Position numbers and translations under genes: made by a program. Positions 1-7,108 of a stretch of DNA of 12,093 nucleotides are shown here, one piece after another (position 1 is the stretch's first letter; the number at the start of each line of letters is the position of its first letter). The notes beneath the pieces are model-generated. The model was not told where the DNA came from, searched no databases, and saw only the letters and a program-made list of their open reading frames with translations. The stretch covers positions 1-12,093 of the forward strand of contig CALBST010000377.1 in assembly GCA_937967425.1 (NCBI GenBank), written 5' to 3'. This DNA comes from an uncultured Caulobacteraceae bacterium. Its GTDB lineage: Bacteria > Pseudomonadota > Alphaproteobacteria > Caulobacterales > TH1-2.

Positions 1-134
1 GCGGTCGCACATAAAGCCCGTAAGAAATGTCTCGTCAATGCGACTATCGGGTCAACGGGGCCCGCGCCAACACGCATCTAAAGACCGGCGGAGCGGCATC
101 CCAAGCCCGACACCTTCACTCGGAGACAATGCCC

Positions 135-1562
135 ATGATCATCACCCGCCGTCCCCTTTTGCTGGGCGCCGCTGCGGCAGGCCTGATGGCCGCGAACGCC
201 TACGCGCAGAGCGCCTCCGACTTCATGGGCGAGTGGCATGGCGCGCTCGATCTCGGCTCGCAGCGCCTGCGACTCCGCCTCGTCGTTGCGGAGGGACCGA
301 CGGCGACCCTTTACAGCGTCGATCAGGGCAACGGTGCAATTCCAGTGCAGTCAACGGCGATCAGCAACGGCGAACTTACCCTCACCATTCCGGTGATCAG
401 CGCCAGCTACCGCGGACGCCTCGATAACGGGCGTATCGAGGGGCAGTTCACGCAGGGCGGCACACTGCCGCTGGTATTCACGCGTGAGGAAGTCGGCGCT
501 GCGGCCGGGCCCGAAGCGCTGACGCAGCAAAGTCTGGCAGCGATGCGCGCCGAGGCCGGTGCGCCCGCATTCGCCGCCGCCGCTCGTAACCGAGATGGTC
601 GCGCGATCAATTACGCTGACGGTCTGCGCGCCTTGGGCCGCCCCGAGCAAGTGACGACAAGCGATCTCTGGCACATCGGCTCGATCACCAAGTCGATGAC
701 CGCGACGCTCGTCGCCCGCTGTGTCGAAGCTGGCGAGATATCTTGGGACGATACAATTGGCAGCGTCATGGGCGGCGTTATCCCGGACATGCGTGCCCAG
801 TATCGCGACGTGACGTTCCGCCATTTGCTGAGCCATCGAGCGGGCCTCGTGAGCAACCTCGAATGGTCGGAAATCCTTTCGTTCCAGCGCGAAAATCCTG
901 ATCCGCGCCAAGAGCGCATTCAGTACGCGCGCCTTGGACTAACCCGCGACCCGGCTGGTCCGAAGGGTGAGCACTTCGAATACTCGAACACCGGATACGT
1001 CATCGCTGGCGCTATGCTTGAGCAAAAGCTCGGCGCGAGCTGGGAAACCCTGATCCGTCAACGCGTGTTCGATCCGCTTGGCATGGCGAGCGCGGGCTTT
1101 GGCGCGCCCGGAACGCCGGGCGCTTACGATCAGCCCGTGGGCCATGGGCCCGGTATCCTCGCTGTAGCGGCCGGAAATCGAGGCAGTGAAGTTGCCCCGT
1201 ACCCACCCGGTGGCGCGATCACGGACAACGTTGCCGCGCTCGGCCCGGCTGGCCGCGTCCACACAAGCTTCACCGATCTGTTCAAATTCCTCGATGCGCA
1301 TCGTGACCGCACCTCGTTCCTGCGCCGCGAAACTTGGGACACGCTCCACACGCCGCCGTTCGGCGGGCCATACGCCATGGGCCTAGCGCAACGCAGTGGC
1401 GCGCTCTGGCACAATGGCTCGAACACGCTCTGGTACGCCGAAGTGCTCATCGATCCCGCGCGCGGCATCAGCGCAATCGCCGCAACCAATGACGGCCGTC
1501 CGGAAATTATGGGCCGCCCGGTCGGAGCGGCGCTGGTCGGCGCCGCGCAGGCGGTTGCTTAG
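135..1562 (+). CDS. Exported serine hydrolase, class C beta-lactamase/CubicO family
   Basis: A 475-residue serine hydrolase of the beta-lactamase class C/penicillin-binding-protein fold. The acylating motif SITK puts the nucleophile at Ser183 and the general base at Lys186. The second motif is Tyr-Ser-Asn at 283-285. The third is His-Asn-Gly at 426-428, replacing the KTG of true beta-lactamases, as is common in CubicO-type esterases and peptidases. The N-terminus carries TRRPLLL followed by a hydrophobic stretch and AYA-QS near residue 26, which resembles a Tat signal peptide, so a periplasmic location is likely. Residues about 28-125 form a separate beta-rich N-terminal segment. I chose the ATG at 135 because GGAG at 122-125 is 9 nt upstream and the signal peptide begins there. 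The ATG at 129 is too close to that site, and an in-frame ATG at 27 would add an unlikely hydrophilic extension. The substrate cannot be told from sequence. It converges with the DoxX gene. Confidence 0.88.
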   Translation: MIITRRPLLLGAAAAGLMAANAYAQSASDFMGEWHGALDLGSQRLRLRLVVAEGPTATLYSVDQGNGAIPVQSTAISNGELTLTIPVISASYRGRLDNGRIEGQFTQGGTLPLVFTREEVGAAAGPEALTQQSLAAMRAEAGAPAFAAAARNRDGRAINYADGLRALGRPEQVTTSDLWHIGSITKSMTATLVARCVEAGEISWDDTIGSVMGGVIPDMRAQYRDVTFRHLLSHRAGLVSNLEWSEILSFQRENPDPRQERIQYARLGLTRDPAGPKGEHFEYSNTGYVIAGAMLEQKLGASWETLIRQRVFDPLGMASAGFGAPGTPGAYDQPVGHGPGILAVAAGNRGSEVAPYPPGGAITDNVAALGPAGRVHTSFTDLFKFLDAHRDRTSFLRRETWDTLHTPPFGGPYAMGLAQRSGALWHNGSNTLWYAEVLIDPARGISAIAATNDGRPEIMGRPVGAALVGAAQAVA

Positions 1563-1664
1563 CGGCGGAGCGCGCTCGGCCAGTGCGCATTCGCGCTGCG
1601 GATGCGGCGGGGAATGTCGTGCTGCCAACGCTGCTGAGCCTCGTTGGTCTGTTTCGCAAGAACC

Positions 1665-2201
1665 TTAGGCGAGGCCTGAGCTTGTCGAAGGCCGGGGATC
1701 ACGCGCCGTTGCGGGCGCACCGCGTTTAGGCACAAGCGCCCGCCCGAGATCGCTCAGCAGCGCGGCGATCTCCTTGCGGCGGATGACCAGCAACGCGATC
1801 GATGTGATCCAGATTGTCACCGCCGCGGCGAACAGGCCGCCGCCGTCGTTGTTTGGATCGATGCCGAGCGGCGTAAAGAGATGGAAGCTCACCGCGCCTG
1901 TCATCACGGCGAGCCCAATCGCTGCGCCCAGTGCGTTCAAGCGGACGAACCGCGGCAGTAATCCCACCAGTAGCAGCGTCGAAGCCGCAAGTTCAGCTGA
2001 GCCGATCACATATTGGCTGAAGAGGCCCGTGTGGCCGAACAAACCTGGGGCGCCGAGCGATCCAGCCCAGCCATCGAGGCGGCCGAATATTTCCTGCGTG
2101 TTCGGGTGATCGGTGAACTTGTAGCGTAGCGAGTCCAGAAACACGGCGGCGGCGAACACCGAAATGGCGGCGGGCGCATAGCGCTTGATGCGATCGAGCA
2201 T
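1665..2201 (-). CDS. DoxX-family inner-membrane protein
   Basis: A 178-residue membrane protein with about four hydrophobic helices (roughly residues 9-24, 63-82, 88-108 and 122-142) and the layout of the DoxX family: a short N-terminal helix, a loop, then a helix beginning near the GSAEL sequence. DoxX proteins are poorly understood. In several Proteobacteria they sit in stress or metal-response operons, including SigF-controlled operons of Caulobacter and bufferin-type copper operons. None of the usual bufferin partners (DUF2282, DUF692, DUF2063) is present here. The ATG at 2201 has a weak AAGAG site 7 nt upstream. A 50-nt leader follows a GTAACC-N16-CGTC promoter matching that of the nearby sigma factor gene. 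The last dozen codons read through a dispersed 17-bp repeat, so the C-terminal tail (PRPSTSSGLA) is probably acquired and not part of the fold. The family call is firm; the function is inferred only. Confidence 0.82.
   Translation of the reverse strand: MLDRIKRYAPAAISVFAAAVFLDSLRYKFTDHPNTQEIFGRLDGWAGSLGAPGLFGHTGLFSQYVIGSAELAASTLLLVGLLPRFVRLNALGAAIGLAVMTGAVSFHLFTPLGIDPNNDGGGLFAAAVTIWITSIALLVIRRKEIAALLSDLGRALVPKRGAPATARDPRPSTSSGLA
1675..1691. repeat. Dispersed 17-bp repeat (CCTGAGCTTGTCGAAGG) inside the doxX 3' end
   Basis: The 17-mer CCTGAGCTTGTCGAAGG, flanked so that GGCC borders both ends (1673-1693), lies in the final codons of the doxX gene. From memory, this sequence and its complement recur many times in intergenic DNA and gene ends of many alphaproteobacterial and other genomes. 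Translated, it gives the familiar PSTSSG tail. Only one copy was seen in this window, so repetitiveness is recalled and not shown here. Confidence 0.55.
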
Positions 2202-2257
2202 GGTTCAACTCTTCGGACCGCCGGCGTCCAGCCGGCAACATCGTCGATGCAAGCTAA

Positions 2258-2283
2258 GACGTTTTGCCATGAGGCCCGGTTAC
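2258..2283 (-). promoter_or_regulatory. Putative SigF-type ECF promoter of the doxX gene
   Basis: Read on the minus strand, GTAACC (2283-2278) is followed by exactly 16 bases and then CGTC (2261-2258), a canonical ECF-type -35/-10 pair. The same GTAACC-N16-CGT arrangement precedes the sigF gene, and the two sites share the longer block TGTAACCGGGC. The predicted transcript start, about 6-8 nt past the -10, would give a leader of about 50 nt. That leader holds a small hairpin (GCCGGC arms at 2220-2225 and 2231-2236) just ahead of the ribosome binding site. GTAACC-type -35 elements are described for Caulobacter SigF as I recall. Confidence 0.6.
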
Positions 2284-2314
2284 AGAGCGGCCCCCGAATC
2301 CGGCGGTCCTGGGA

Positions 2315-2956
2315 TCACCAGCGCAGAAATTTCGAACCGATCAGCGCCCCCAGCGCCGCACATACGGCGATCGCCAATGTGTACCAAGTCGTCACGAACG
2401 CCACGGAATCTGTGGGGCAATACATCGCGTACGCCATCGCCGACACGCCGCCGGAGAGCGCGCCGATGGCGGCGCCTGTGAGCGTGATGCGCGTCGGCGA
2501 GAAGGCGCGCATGAACCAGGTGAGCAACGCCGCCGCCGGCGCAGCCAGTATCGGAATGAGCACGACGCACCACGGCGCGCGGCCTTCGCCGCCCATCCAG
2601 GCTTGCCAGCGTTGATCAGGCATTTCGCCCATGAGTGCGATGATTGTCGCGATAGCGCAGATCGCAACGAACAGCACCACTGCGCCAATGCGCCAGCCGA
2701 GCGGACGGCCTGGTTTCATCAGTTGAACCGCGATCGGCAGAATGATCGCGGCGGCGAGCGCCGCGAACAACGCCTTCATCATGATCGGCATGCGCGCCGT
2801 GCCGATGTCGGGCCGAACGCCAAGGCCGATAGCAACGAGCAGGGCGGCCACGACCAAGCCCGCGATCAACGTGATCGCCAGCTTCATCCGCCAGCGCGGA
2901 CGTTCCGCCGGTTCGACGCCGCGCGAGAGCGCGTTGATGAGATCGTCGGTCTTCAC
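2315..2956 (-). CDS. nrsF: NrsF-type (DUF1109) membrane anti-sigma factor
   Basis: A 213-residue integral membrane protein with about six hydrophobic helices and the N-terminal signature MKTDDLINAL typical of the NrsF/DUF1109 family. In Caulobacter crescentus NrsF holds SigF inactive at the inner membrane and releases it during stress such as chromate, cadmium or peroxide. Cysteines fall at 100, 130, 180 and 199. Cys130 and Cys180, 50 residues apart in WCVVL and YCPTDS, correspond in position to the two conserved cysteines I recall as needed for signalling in Caulobacter NrsF. The start codon is GTG at 2956, and its GTGA overlaps the TGA of sigF by four bases, which indicates translational coupling and a sigma/anti-sigma operon. 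The family assignment is strong; the actual inducing signal in this organism is not visible. Confidence 0.88.
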   Translation of the reverse strand: MKTDDLINALSRGVEPAERPRWRMKLAITLIAGLVVAALLVAIGLGVRPDIGTARMPIMMKALFAALAAAIILPIAVQLMKPGRPLGWRIGAVVLFVAICAIATIIALMGEMPDQRWQAWMGGEGRAPWCVVLIPILAAPAAALLTWFMRAFSPTRITLTGAAIGALSGGVSAMAYAMYCPTDSVAFVTTWYTLAIAVCAALGALIGSKFLRW

Positions 2957-3495
2957 GTCGTCTGCTCCTGGCCCATGAGCCGCATCAAGGTCTTCAGGCC
3001 GCGGTGGATCGAGATTTTGATGTCGGACTCGGATAAGCCCGTCGCCTCCGCCGTCTCCTTCACGCTCCGCTCCTCGAGCTTCACCATGCGGATGGCGGTG
3101 CGCTGCTTCTCGGGAAGCTTGTCCAGCAGGGTGGCGACATCGCGCTTGGCGTCACTTGCCTCGTAGTCGGGATCAGTCTCGCCCACATCGACGCCATCCA
3201 GCGGCGCGTGCGAACGGTGTTTGGCGCGGCGGAGGAAATCGATCAGGCGATAGCGCGCGATGGCGTATAGCCACGCGGTGAGCGGGTAATTGGGATCGTA
3301 GCTCTCGCGGCGGGTATGGAGCGCCACCAGCGTCTCCTGCACCAAATCCTCGGCGTCCTCAGTCCGCCCACGCAACCGCGCCCGGAAAAAGCCGCGCAAC
3401 AGAGCCGCCGCCTCAGTCAAGAAGGCGCGCGTTGCGGCTGCATCGCCGGCGAGCCCCTTCAGGAACAGGGCCTTGAGTGCGGCTTCGTCTGCCAA
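2953..3495 (-). CDS. sigF: ECF RNA polymerase sigma factor, SigF-like
   Basis: A 180-residue ECF sigma factor. Region 2 spans about residues 8-90, with DLVQET at 50-55 and AWLYAIARYRLIDFLRR around 73-89 (core binding and -10 recognition). Region 4 spans about 120-173, with LPEKQRTAIRMV and the helix-turn-helix SVKETAEATGLSESDIKISI (-35 recognition). No in-frame ATG lies between the conserved start and a point well upstream of the promoter. I therefore chose TTG at 3495, preceded by GAGGGGAA, which gives the length normal for the group. Longer in-frame starts further upstream would add residues encoded by the promoter itself. It forms a four-base-overlap operon with the NrsF-type anti-sigma gene and is likely autoregulated through the GTAACC-N16-CGTA site at 3540-3515. 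Pairing with NrsF supports the SigF name. Confidence 0.88.
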   Translation of the reverse strand: MADEAALKALFLKGLAGDAAATRAFLTEAAALLRGFFRARLRGRTEDAEDLVQETLVALHTRRESYDPNYPLTAWLYAIARYRLIDFLRRAKHRSHAPLDGVDVGETDPDYEASDAKRDVATLLDKLPEKQRTAIRMVKLEERSVKETAEATGLSESDIKISIHRGLKTLMRLMGQEQTT

Positions 3496-3514
3496 TTCCC
3501 CTCGTTTCTGGCGA

Positions 3515-3540
3515 TACGTCCGCCAGTGTTGCCCGGTTAC
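3515..3540 (-). promoter_or_regulatory. Putative autoregulatory ECF promoter of sigF-nrsF
   Basis: On the minus strand GTAACC (3540-3535), a 16-base spacer, then CGTA (3518-3515). The block TGTAACCGGGC is identical to that at the doxX promoter. The -10 lies only about 20 nt before the proposed TTG start, so the transcript would have a very short leader. The spacing and shared sequence suggest that SigF transcribes its own operon. Confidence 0.6.
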
Positions 3541-3598
3541 ACCTGGACGCCCTGTAACATCCCGATTAGCAAAATACCGCTGGGTGTCAGGAGAGCCA

Positions 3599-4468
3599 AT
3601 GTTCGGCCGACGCAAGAAATGCGCGCTGCTGATCGATTTTGACAACGTGCTCGGCATGACGAGCGGTGAGTTCACGACTTCCATAGCGAAATGGATGGAA
3701 TGGCTCGAAGACGGCGCTTTCGACGAAGCGCGTCAGAAGCGCAAATTCCTCGTCAAGCGCGTCTATTGGAATCCGCTCTACGATCGCTATCGCGACGCCT
3801 TCGAGGCCGCGGGCTTCGAAGCCTTTGCGTGCGGTGCGATCGCCAAGAGTAAGAAAAGTTCGGCCGACATGGTCATCACCCTCGATGCCGTTGATATCGC
3901 GGCGGGAACGAAGGGCTTGCAGGAGATCATCCTGCTGACCTCGGACACCGACTTCGTGCCGGTCGTCAACCGTTTGCAGGAACGCGAACTCGAGGTCGTC
4001 GCCATGGGGCACGAGCAGAACCCGACCGCGGAGGTGTATCGCGAATACGCCGACCATGTGGTGCTGCGGAACGCGTTCATGGACGCCTTCAAGTATGAGC
4101 GGCCGAAGCGGAAATGGTTCGGTCTGGTGCGAGTGAAGCCGCCGGCGCCGAAGCCCGCGCCGGCGCCAGCGCCAAAGCCCGGCGCGGCGAGAGCTACTCC
4201 GCTCGCACTCGCCGCCGAACGCATCGTGCATGCGGCGCAAGGCGTCGGTGGCGCTATGTTGAGCCGCAAAGCCGCGATCCTCGCGCTCCGCGATGTGCCG
4301 GGCTTCAACACCGGCGGCGCGAACGCGTGGTTGGGGCTCGGCTCCTACAAAAAGATGCTGCTCGCGATCGCGAAGATGCGTGCGGACCTGCGGCTCTATT
4401 CTTATCGAAACGGCGGCGTCGCAGTAGCGTACCGCTCGCCCGAGGCGACCAGCGAGTTGCGCCGCTAG
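3599..4468 (+). CDS. NYN-domain (LabA/DUF88-like) putative ribonuclease
   Basis: A 289-residue protein with an N-terminal NYN domain (about residues 7-160), a PIN-like nuclease fold usually acting on RNA. The conserved acidic positions are visible: IDFDN at 12-16 (Asp13, Asp15), SADMVITLDAVD at 88-99 (Asp90, Asp96) and TSDTDF at 114-119 (Asp116, Asp118). A proline/alanine/lysine-rich linker (about 178-200) joins a C-terminal region (about 200-280) with GFNTGGANAWLGLGSYKKML. This resembles the small LOTUS/OST-HTH-type domains often attached to NYN domains, though that match is tentative. The ATG at 3599 has AGGAG at 3589-3593 with a 5-nt gap. Longer in-frame extensions would cover the sigF promoter and are unlikely. 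It is divergent from sigF and converges with pheA, with the two stop codons overlapping in CTAG. The RNA target is unknown. Confidence 0.82.
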   Translation: MFGRRKKCALLIDFDNVLGMTSGEFTTSIAKWMEWLEDGAFDEARQKRKFLVKRVYWNPLYDRYRDAFEAAGFEAFACGAIAKSKKSSADMVITLDAVDIAAGTKGLQEIILLTSDTDFVPVVNRLQERELEVVAMGHEQNPTAEVYREYADHVVLRNAFMDAFKYERPKRKWFGLVRVKPPAPKPAPAPAPKPGAARATPLALAAERIVHAAQGVGGAMLSRKAAILALRDVPGFNTGGANAWLGLGSYKKMLLAIAKMRADLRLYSYRNGGVAVAYRSPEATSELRR

Positions 4469-5301
4469 CGCCGCCGGAACGGATCGGCCGGATAGACACC
4501 GAGCACGTTCAGCGAGGTTGAGAAAAACGCCAACTCCTCCAGCGCCAATCGCAAGCTGCGCTCTTCGGGGTGTCCCTCGACTTCGCAGAAGAACATAGCG
4601 GCCGAGAAAGCGCCGCCTTCGATATAGCTCTCGATTTTGGTCATGTTGACGCCGTTGGTGGCGAAGCCGCCGAGCGCTTTGTAAAGCGCCGCCGGCACGT
4701 TGCGGACGCGGAAGACGAAGCTCGTCATGCACGGGCCGTTGTTCGCCGGCGCGCGCTGTTCCTCGCGGGAGAAGACGAGAAAGCGCGTAGTGTTGTGCGC
4801 GGCGTCGGCAATGTCGGCCTTCAGAACGTCGAGTCCGTAGATCTCCGCCGCGAGCGAAGAGGCGAGCGCGCCCACCTTTGGATCTCCAAGCTCAGCGATT
4901 TCGCGCGCGGCGCCAGCGGTGTCGGCGGTTTTCACTGCAACGACGCCAAGGTCGCGCAATTGTTTGCGGCACTGGCCGAGCGCTTGCGGGTGCGAGCGCA
5001 CATGCGTGAGGCCGTCCAGCGTCGCGCCTTTCAACCCTAACAATTGGTGGCGGATCGGTACGAAGCGTTCGCCGATAATGTAGAGCCCGCTCTCGGGAAT
5101 GAGCGTGTGAACGTCCGCCACGCGGCCCGCGACCGAATTTTCAACTGGGATCATCGCAAAGCGGGCGTGGCCTTCGCTCACGGCGGCAAACGCGTCTTCA
5201 AAACTCGGGCAGGGCAGCGGCTCGAGGTCTGGATAGGCCTCATGCGCGGCGATGTGTGAGTTCGCCCCGGGTTCGCCTTGAAAGGAGATACGTTCACTCA
5301 T
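4465..5301 (-). CDS. pheA: Prephenate dehydratase
   Basis: A 278-residue monofunctional prephenate dehydratase, converting prephenate to phenylpyruvate in phenylalanine synthesis in the cytoplasm. The catalytic domain (about residues 4-180) begins ISFQGEPGANSHIAA and contains IPVENSVAGRV and the signature Thr-Arg-Phe at 172-174 in HNTTRFLVF. The ACT regulatory domain (about 190-270) includes GVNMTKIESYIEGG. The ESRP motif of the enterobacterial enzyme reads ESYI here, which I believe is normal for the alphaproteobacterial branch. No chorismate mutase domain is fused. The ATG at 5301 lacks a clear Shine-Dalgarno sequence. It has its own start region, divergent from the alpha/beta hydrolase gene with only 52 nt between them. 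Its stop overlaps the stop of the NYN gene. Confidence 0.95.
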   Translation of the reverse strand: MSERISFQGEPGANSHIAAHEAYPDLEPLPCPSFEDAFAAVSEGHARFAMIPVENSVAGRVADVHTLIPESGLYIIGERFVPIRHQLLGLKGATLDGLTHVRSHPQALGQCRKQLRDLGVVAVKTADTAGAAREIAELGDPKVGALASSLAAEIYGLDVLKADIADAAHNTTRFLVFSREEQRAPANNGPCMTSFVFRVRNVPAALYKALGGFATNGVNMTKIESYIEGGAFSAAMFFCEVEGHPEERSLRLALEELAFFSTSLNVLGVYPADPFRRR

Positions 5302-5353
5302 AGGTGGCGAGCGTTAGCGCAGGCGGCGCCGAAAAGGAAAGAGCCAACCCGTC

Positions 5354-6226
5354 ATGAGCATGACGCAAGCAGCAGAGCGCGCCATTCTGGCGCAAACGCG
5401 CCGCGGCTTGCGGACTTTGCTTGCTGTCCCGGCTGCACGCGCCAAGGGGCTGGCGAAAGTTGAGGACCTGAATATTCCCGGACCGGGCGGTCAGTTGCGC
5501 GCGCGCTACTACGAGGCGGAAAACCCGATCGATGCGCCGCTCTTGGTCTACATTCACGGCGGCGGCTTCGTGTGCTGCGATATCGATACGCACGACTCCA
5601 TCTGTTCGTGGCTGGCGAAATCGTCGCAAGGGCGCGTGCTCGCAATCTCATATCGGCTTGCGCCGGAAACGCGCTTTCCCGGCCAGCTAGAGGATGTTCG
5701 CGCCGCTTGCGCGTGGGCGTTTCAGAATGCGCAGCGCTTTGGTGCGACACCGGACAAAGTGGCGCTCGCCGGCGATAGCGCCGGCGCCTATCTCGCTGCG
5801 ACGATGGCGCTTGAGATCAACCGCGTGACGCCAGGCGCGGTCCCGTTGCAGGTTCTTCTCTATCCGCTCGTGCATGTGGAAGATTCGCTTTGGGCCGATG
5901 AAGAACTGCGCAACTTCCGTTTTCTTGGCCGCGTCGCTGCCCTTTACATCGCGCGGAGTCTGGGCGCCGAGGGGCTGCCGTCCTTGCTGGATGTCGATCT
6001 CTCGCCGGCGCCTCCAACAATTGTCGCAGGCGGCGGGCCGATGGATCCGGTGCGCAATGATGCGAAGGCGCTGGTAGACGCGTTGCGCAAAGCCGGCGTG
6101 CGCGTCACCGAGAGGAAGTACCCGGTGCTCATGCACGGTGGGCTAAATTTCACCGCCTATTCCAAAACCGCCACAACCGCGCTGCAAGAGATCGGCGAAC
6201 TGGTGCGGCAGCAATTTCAGCGCTGA
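5354..6226 (+). CDS. Alpha/beta hydrolase, hormone-sensitive-lipase (family IV) esterase type
   Basis: A 290-residue esterase-like hydrolase of the HSL/family IV group. The oxyanion-hole motif HGGG is at 68-71, and the nucleophile elbow GDSAG is at 140-144 with Ser142. The likely acid is Asp231 in GGGPMDPV, and the catalytic His261 is in LMHGG, so the full triad is present. No signal peptide is seen, so it is probably cytoplasmic. Acyl esters of short to medium chain length are usual substrates for this family, but the natural substrate here is unknown. The ATG at 5354 has GAG about 10 nt upstream; a second ATG at 5360 is possible and would make little difference. The gene stands between pheA and kdsB on the opposite strand from both, breaking a neighbourhood often kept together, which suggests a later insertion. 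Confidence 0.87.
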   Translation: MSMTQAAERAILAQTRRGLRTLLAVPAARAKGLAKVEDLNIPGPGGQLRARYYEAENPIDAPLLVYIHGGGFVCCDIDTHDSICSWLAKSSQGRVLAISYRLAPETRFPGQLEDVRAACAWAFQNAQRFGATPDKVALAGDSAGAYLAATMALEINRVTPGAVPLQVLLYPLVHVEDSLWADEELRNFRFLGRVAALYIARSLGAEGLPSLLDVDLSPAPPTIVAGGGPMDPVRNDAKALVDALRKAGVRVTERKYPVLMHGGLNFTAYSKTATTALQEIGELVRQQFQR

Positions 6227-6252
6227 ACATCGGCCGCGAACGCGGGGATGTT
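6226..6252 (+). terminator. Hairpin after the alpha/beta hydrolase gene, possible terminator
   Basis: Directly at the hydrolase stop codon, AACATC (6226-6231) pairs with GATGTT (6247-6252). An inner CCGC/GCGG stem closes a GAAC loop, with a small internal bulge. No strong T-tract follows on either strand, so a rho-independent terminator is possible but not certain. Confidence 0.35.
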
Positions 6253-6319
6253 CACGCGCGCTTATTCTTGATCGCCGGCTTGGCGGCGGTGGCGTGTTCA
6301 CCGGCGCAGATCATCGCCT

Positions 6320-7036
6320 TTAGCTTTTACCGAGAAGCGCGCGCGCGGCTTCTAGATCAGGCGGGCTGTCGACGCCCTTTGGAAAATCGGCGATCGAATC
6401 CGCGCGGATGATCATGCCCATCTCAAGCGCGCGTAATTGTTCGAGCTTCTCGCGCTGCTCAAGCGGCGAGGGTGGCGCGGCGACGAAGCGCGCGAGTGCG
6501 TCGCGGCGATAGACGTAGATGCCGACGTGACGTTCGATTGGGCCATCACCGTGCGGGGCGGCGGCGCGGGTGAAATAGAGGCAGCGGCCATCGGCGGCGC
6601 GCACGGCTTTCACCACGTTCGGATTATCGCGATCAGCTGGATCGCTGGAGGGCGAAATGAGCGTCGCGATGTCGGCGCCGTCTCGCAATGCCGCTACGGC
6701 CTTGGCGACGTCCTCCGCACGCATCGTCGGCATGTCGCCTTGCAGGTTGACCGCGACGTCGAAGCGGCCGGCGGGATCGAAGGCTTCGAGCGCCGCGTGA
6801 ACGCGGTCCGAGCCGGACGGGAGGTCAGGGTCGGTCAGGGTGACGTTGCCGCCGGCTTTCAACACCGCCTCGGCGACCTCTTCTTCACAGGCCGCCACCA
6901 GCACCGGTCCGGCATTGGCGCGCTTCGCCAACTCCACCATCCAGGCAATCATGGGCCGGCCATGAATGTCGGCCAGCGGCTTGCCGGGCAGGCGGGTCGA
7001 GGCCATGCGGGCCGGGATGACGACGACAGGGTTCAT
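6320..7036 (-). CDS. kdsB: 3-deoxy-manno-octulosonate cytidylyltransferase (CMP-KDO synthetase)
   Basis: A 238-residue cytoplasmic enzyme that activates KDO with CTP to give CMP-KDO for lipopolysaccharide core and lipid A glycosylation. It opens VVVIPARMASTRLPGKPL, the nucleotide-binding signature. Further motifs are SGSDRV around residue 74, NLQGDMP (metal-binding Asp, in place of the enterobacterial QGDEP), HVGIYVYRRDAL, SPLEQREKLEQLRALE and GVDSPPDLEAARALL near the C-terminus. The length is normal for the family. The ATG at 7036 has only a weak GGGG upstream. It is divergent from the cytochrome c gene across 137 nt. Its presence shows a Gram-negative KDO-containing lipopolysaccharide. Confidence 0.95.
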   Translation of the reverse strand: MNPVVVIPARMASTRLPGKPLADIHGRPMIAWMVELAKRANAGPVLVAACEEEVAEAVLKAGGNVTLTDPDLPSGSDRVHAALEAFDPAGRFDVAVNLQGDMPTMRAEDVAKAVAALRDGADIATLISPSSDPADRDNPNVVKAVRAADGRCLYFTRAAAPHGDGPIERHVGIYVYRRDALARFVAAPPSPLEQREKLEQLRALEMGMIIRADSIADFPKGVDSPPDLEAARALLGKS

Positions 7037-7108
7037 TCAGGCCCCAAGTGCCGTGCGGCGGGTTGACGCGCAAGGGCGCTCCAGGCCGCAGGACGTCATC
7101 GTGCCCGC

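Noticed and set aside
27..134. N-terminal extension of the serine hydrolase from the ATG at 27
   Set aside because: It would put a 36-residue hydrophilic stretch before a Tat-like signal peptide. The ribosome binding site at 122-125 fits the ATG at 135.
586..591. Other GTAACC copies (586-591, 8202-8207 and 11762-11767, + strand)
   Set aside because: Each lies inside a coding region or at a gene end and lacks a CGT -10 at the right spacing, so they are chance occurrences.
1559..1664. Minus-strand peptide-like frame after the doxX stop (contains KVLAKQTNEAQQRWQHDIPR)
   Set aside because: It looks protein-like, but it has no convincing start, passes out of frame through the 17-bp repeat and doxX, and matches no family I recognise. 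A gene remnant cannot be excluded.
3552..3585. + strand GTAACA near the NYN gene as a possible divergent SigF promoter
   Set aside because: No CGT element lies 16-17 bases downstream, only ACCGC, so it does not fit the motif.
4139..4190. GC-rich repetitive stretch in the NYN gene considered as a repeat element
   Set aside because: It is explained by in-frame Pro/Ala/Lys codons of an interdomain linker.
3587..4732. 381-codon minus-strand open frame across the NYN gene and the end of pheA
   Set aside because: It is antisense to a clear NYN protein and out of frame with pheA; its Arg-rich, repetitive composition is typical of a GC-rich shadow frame.
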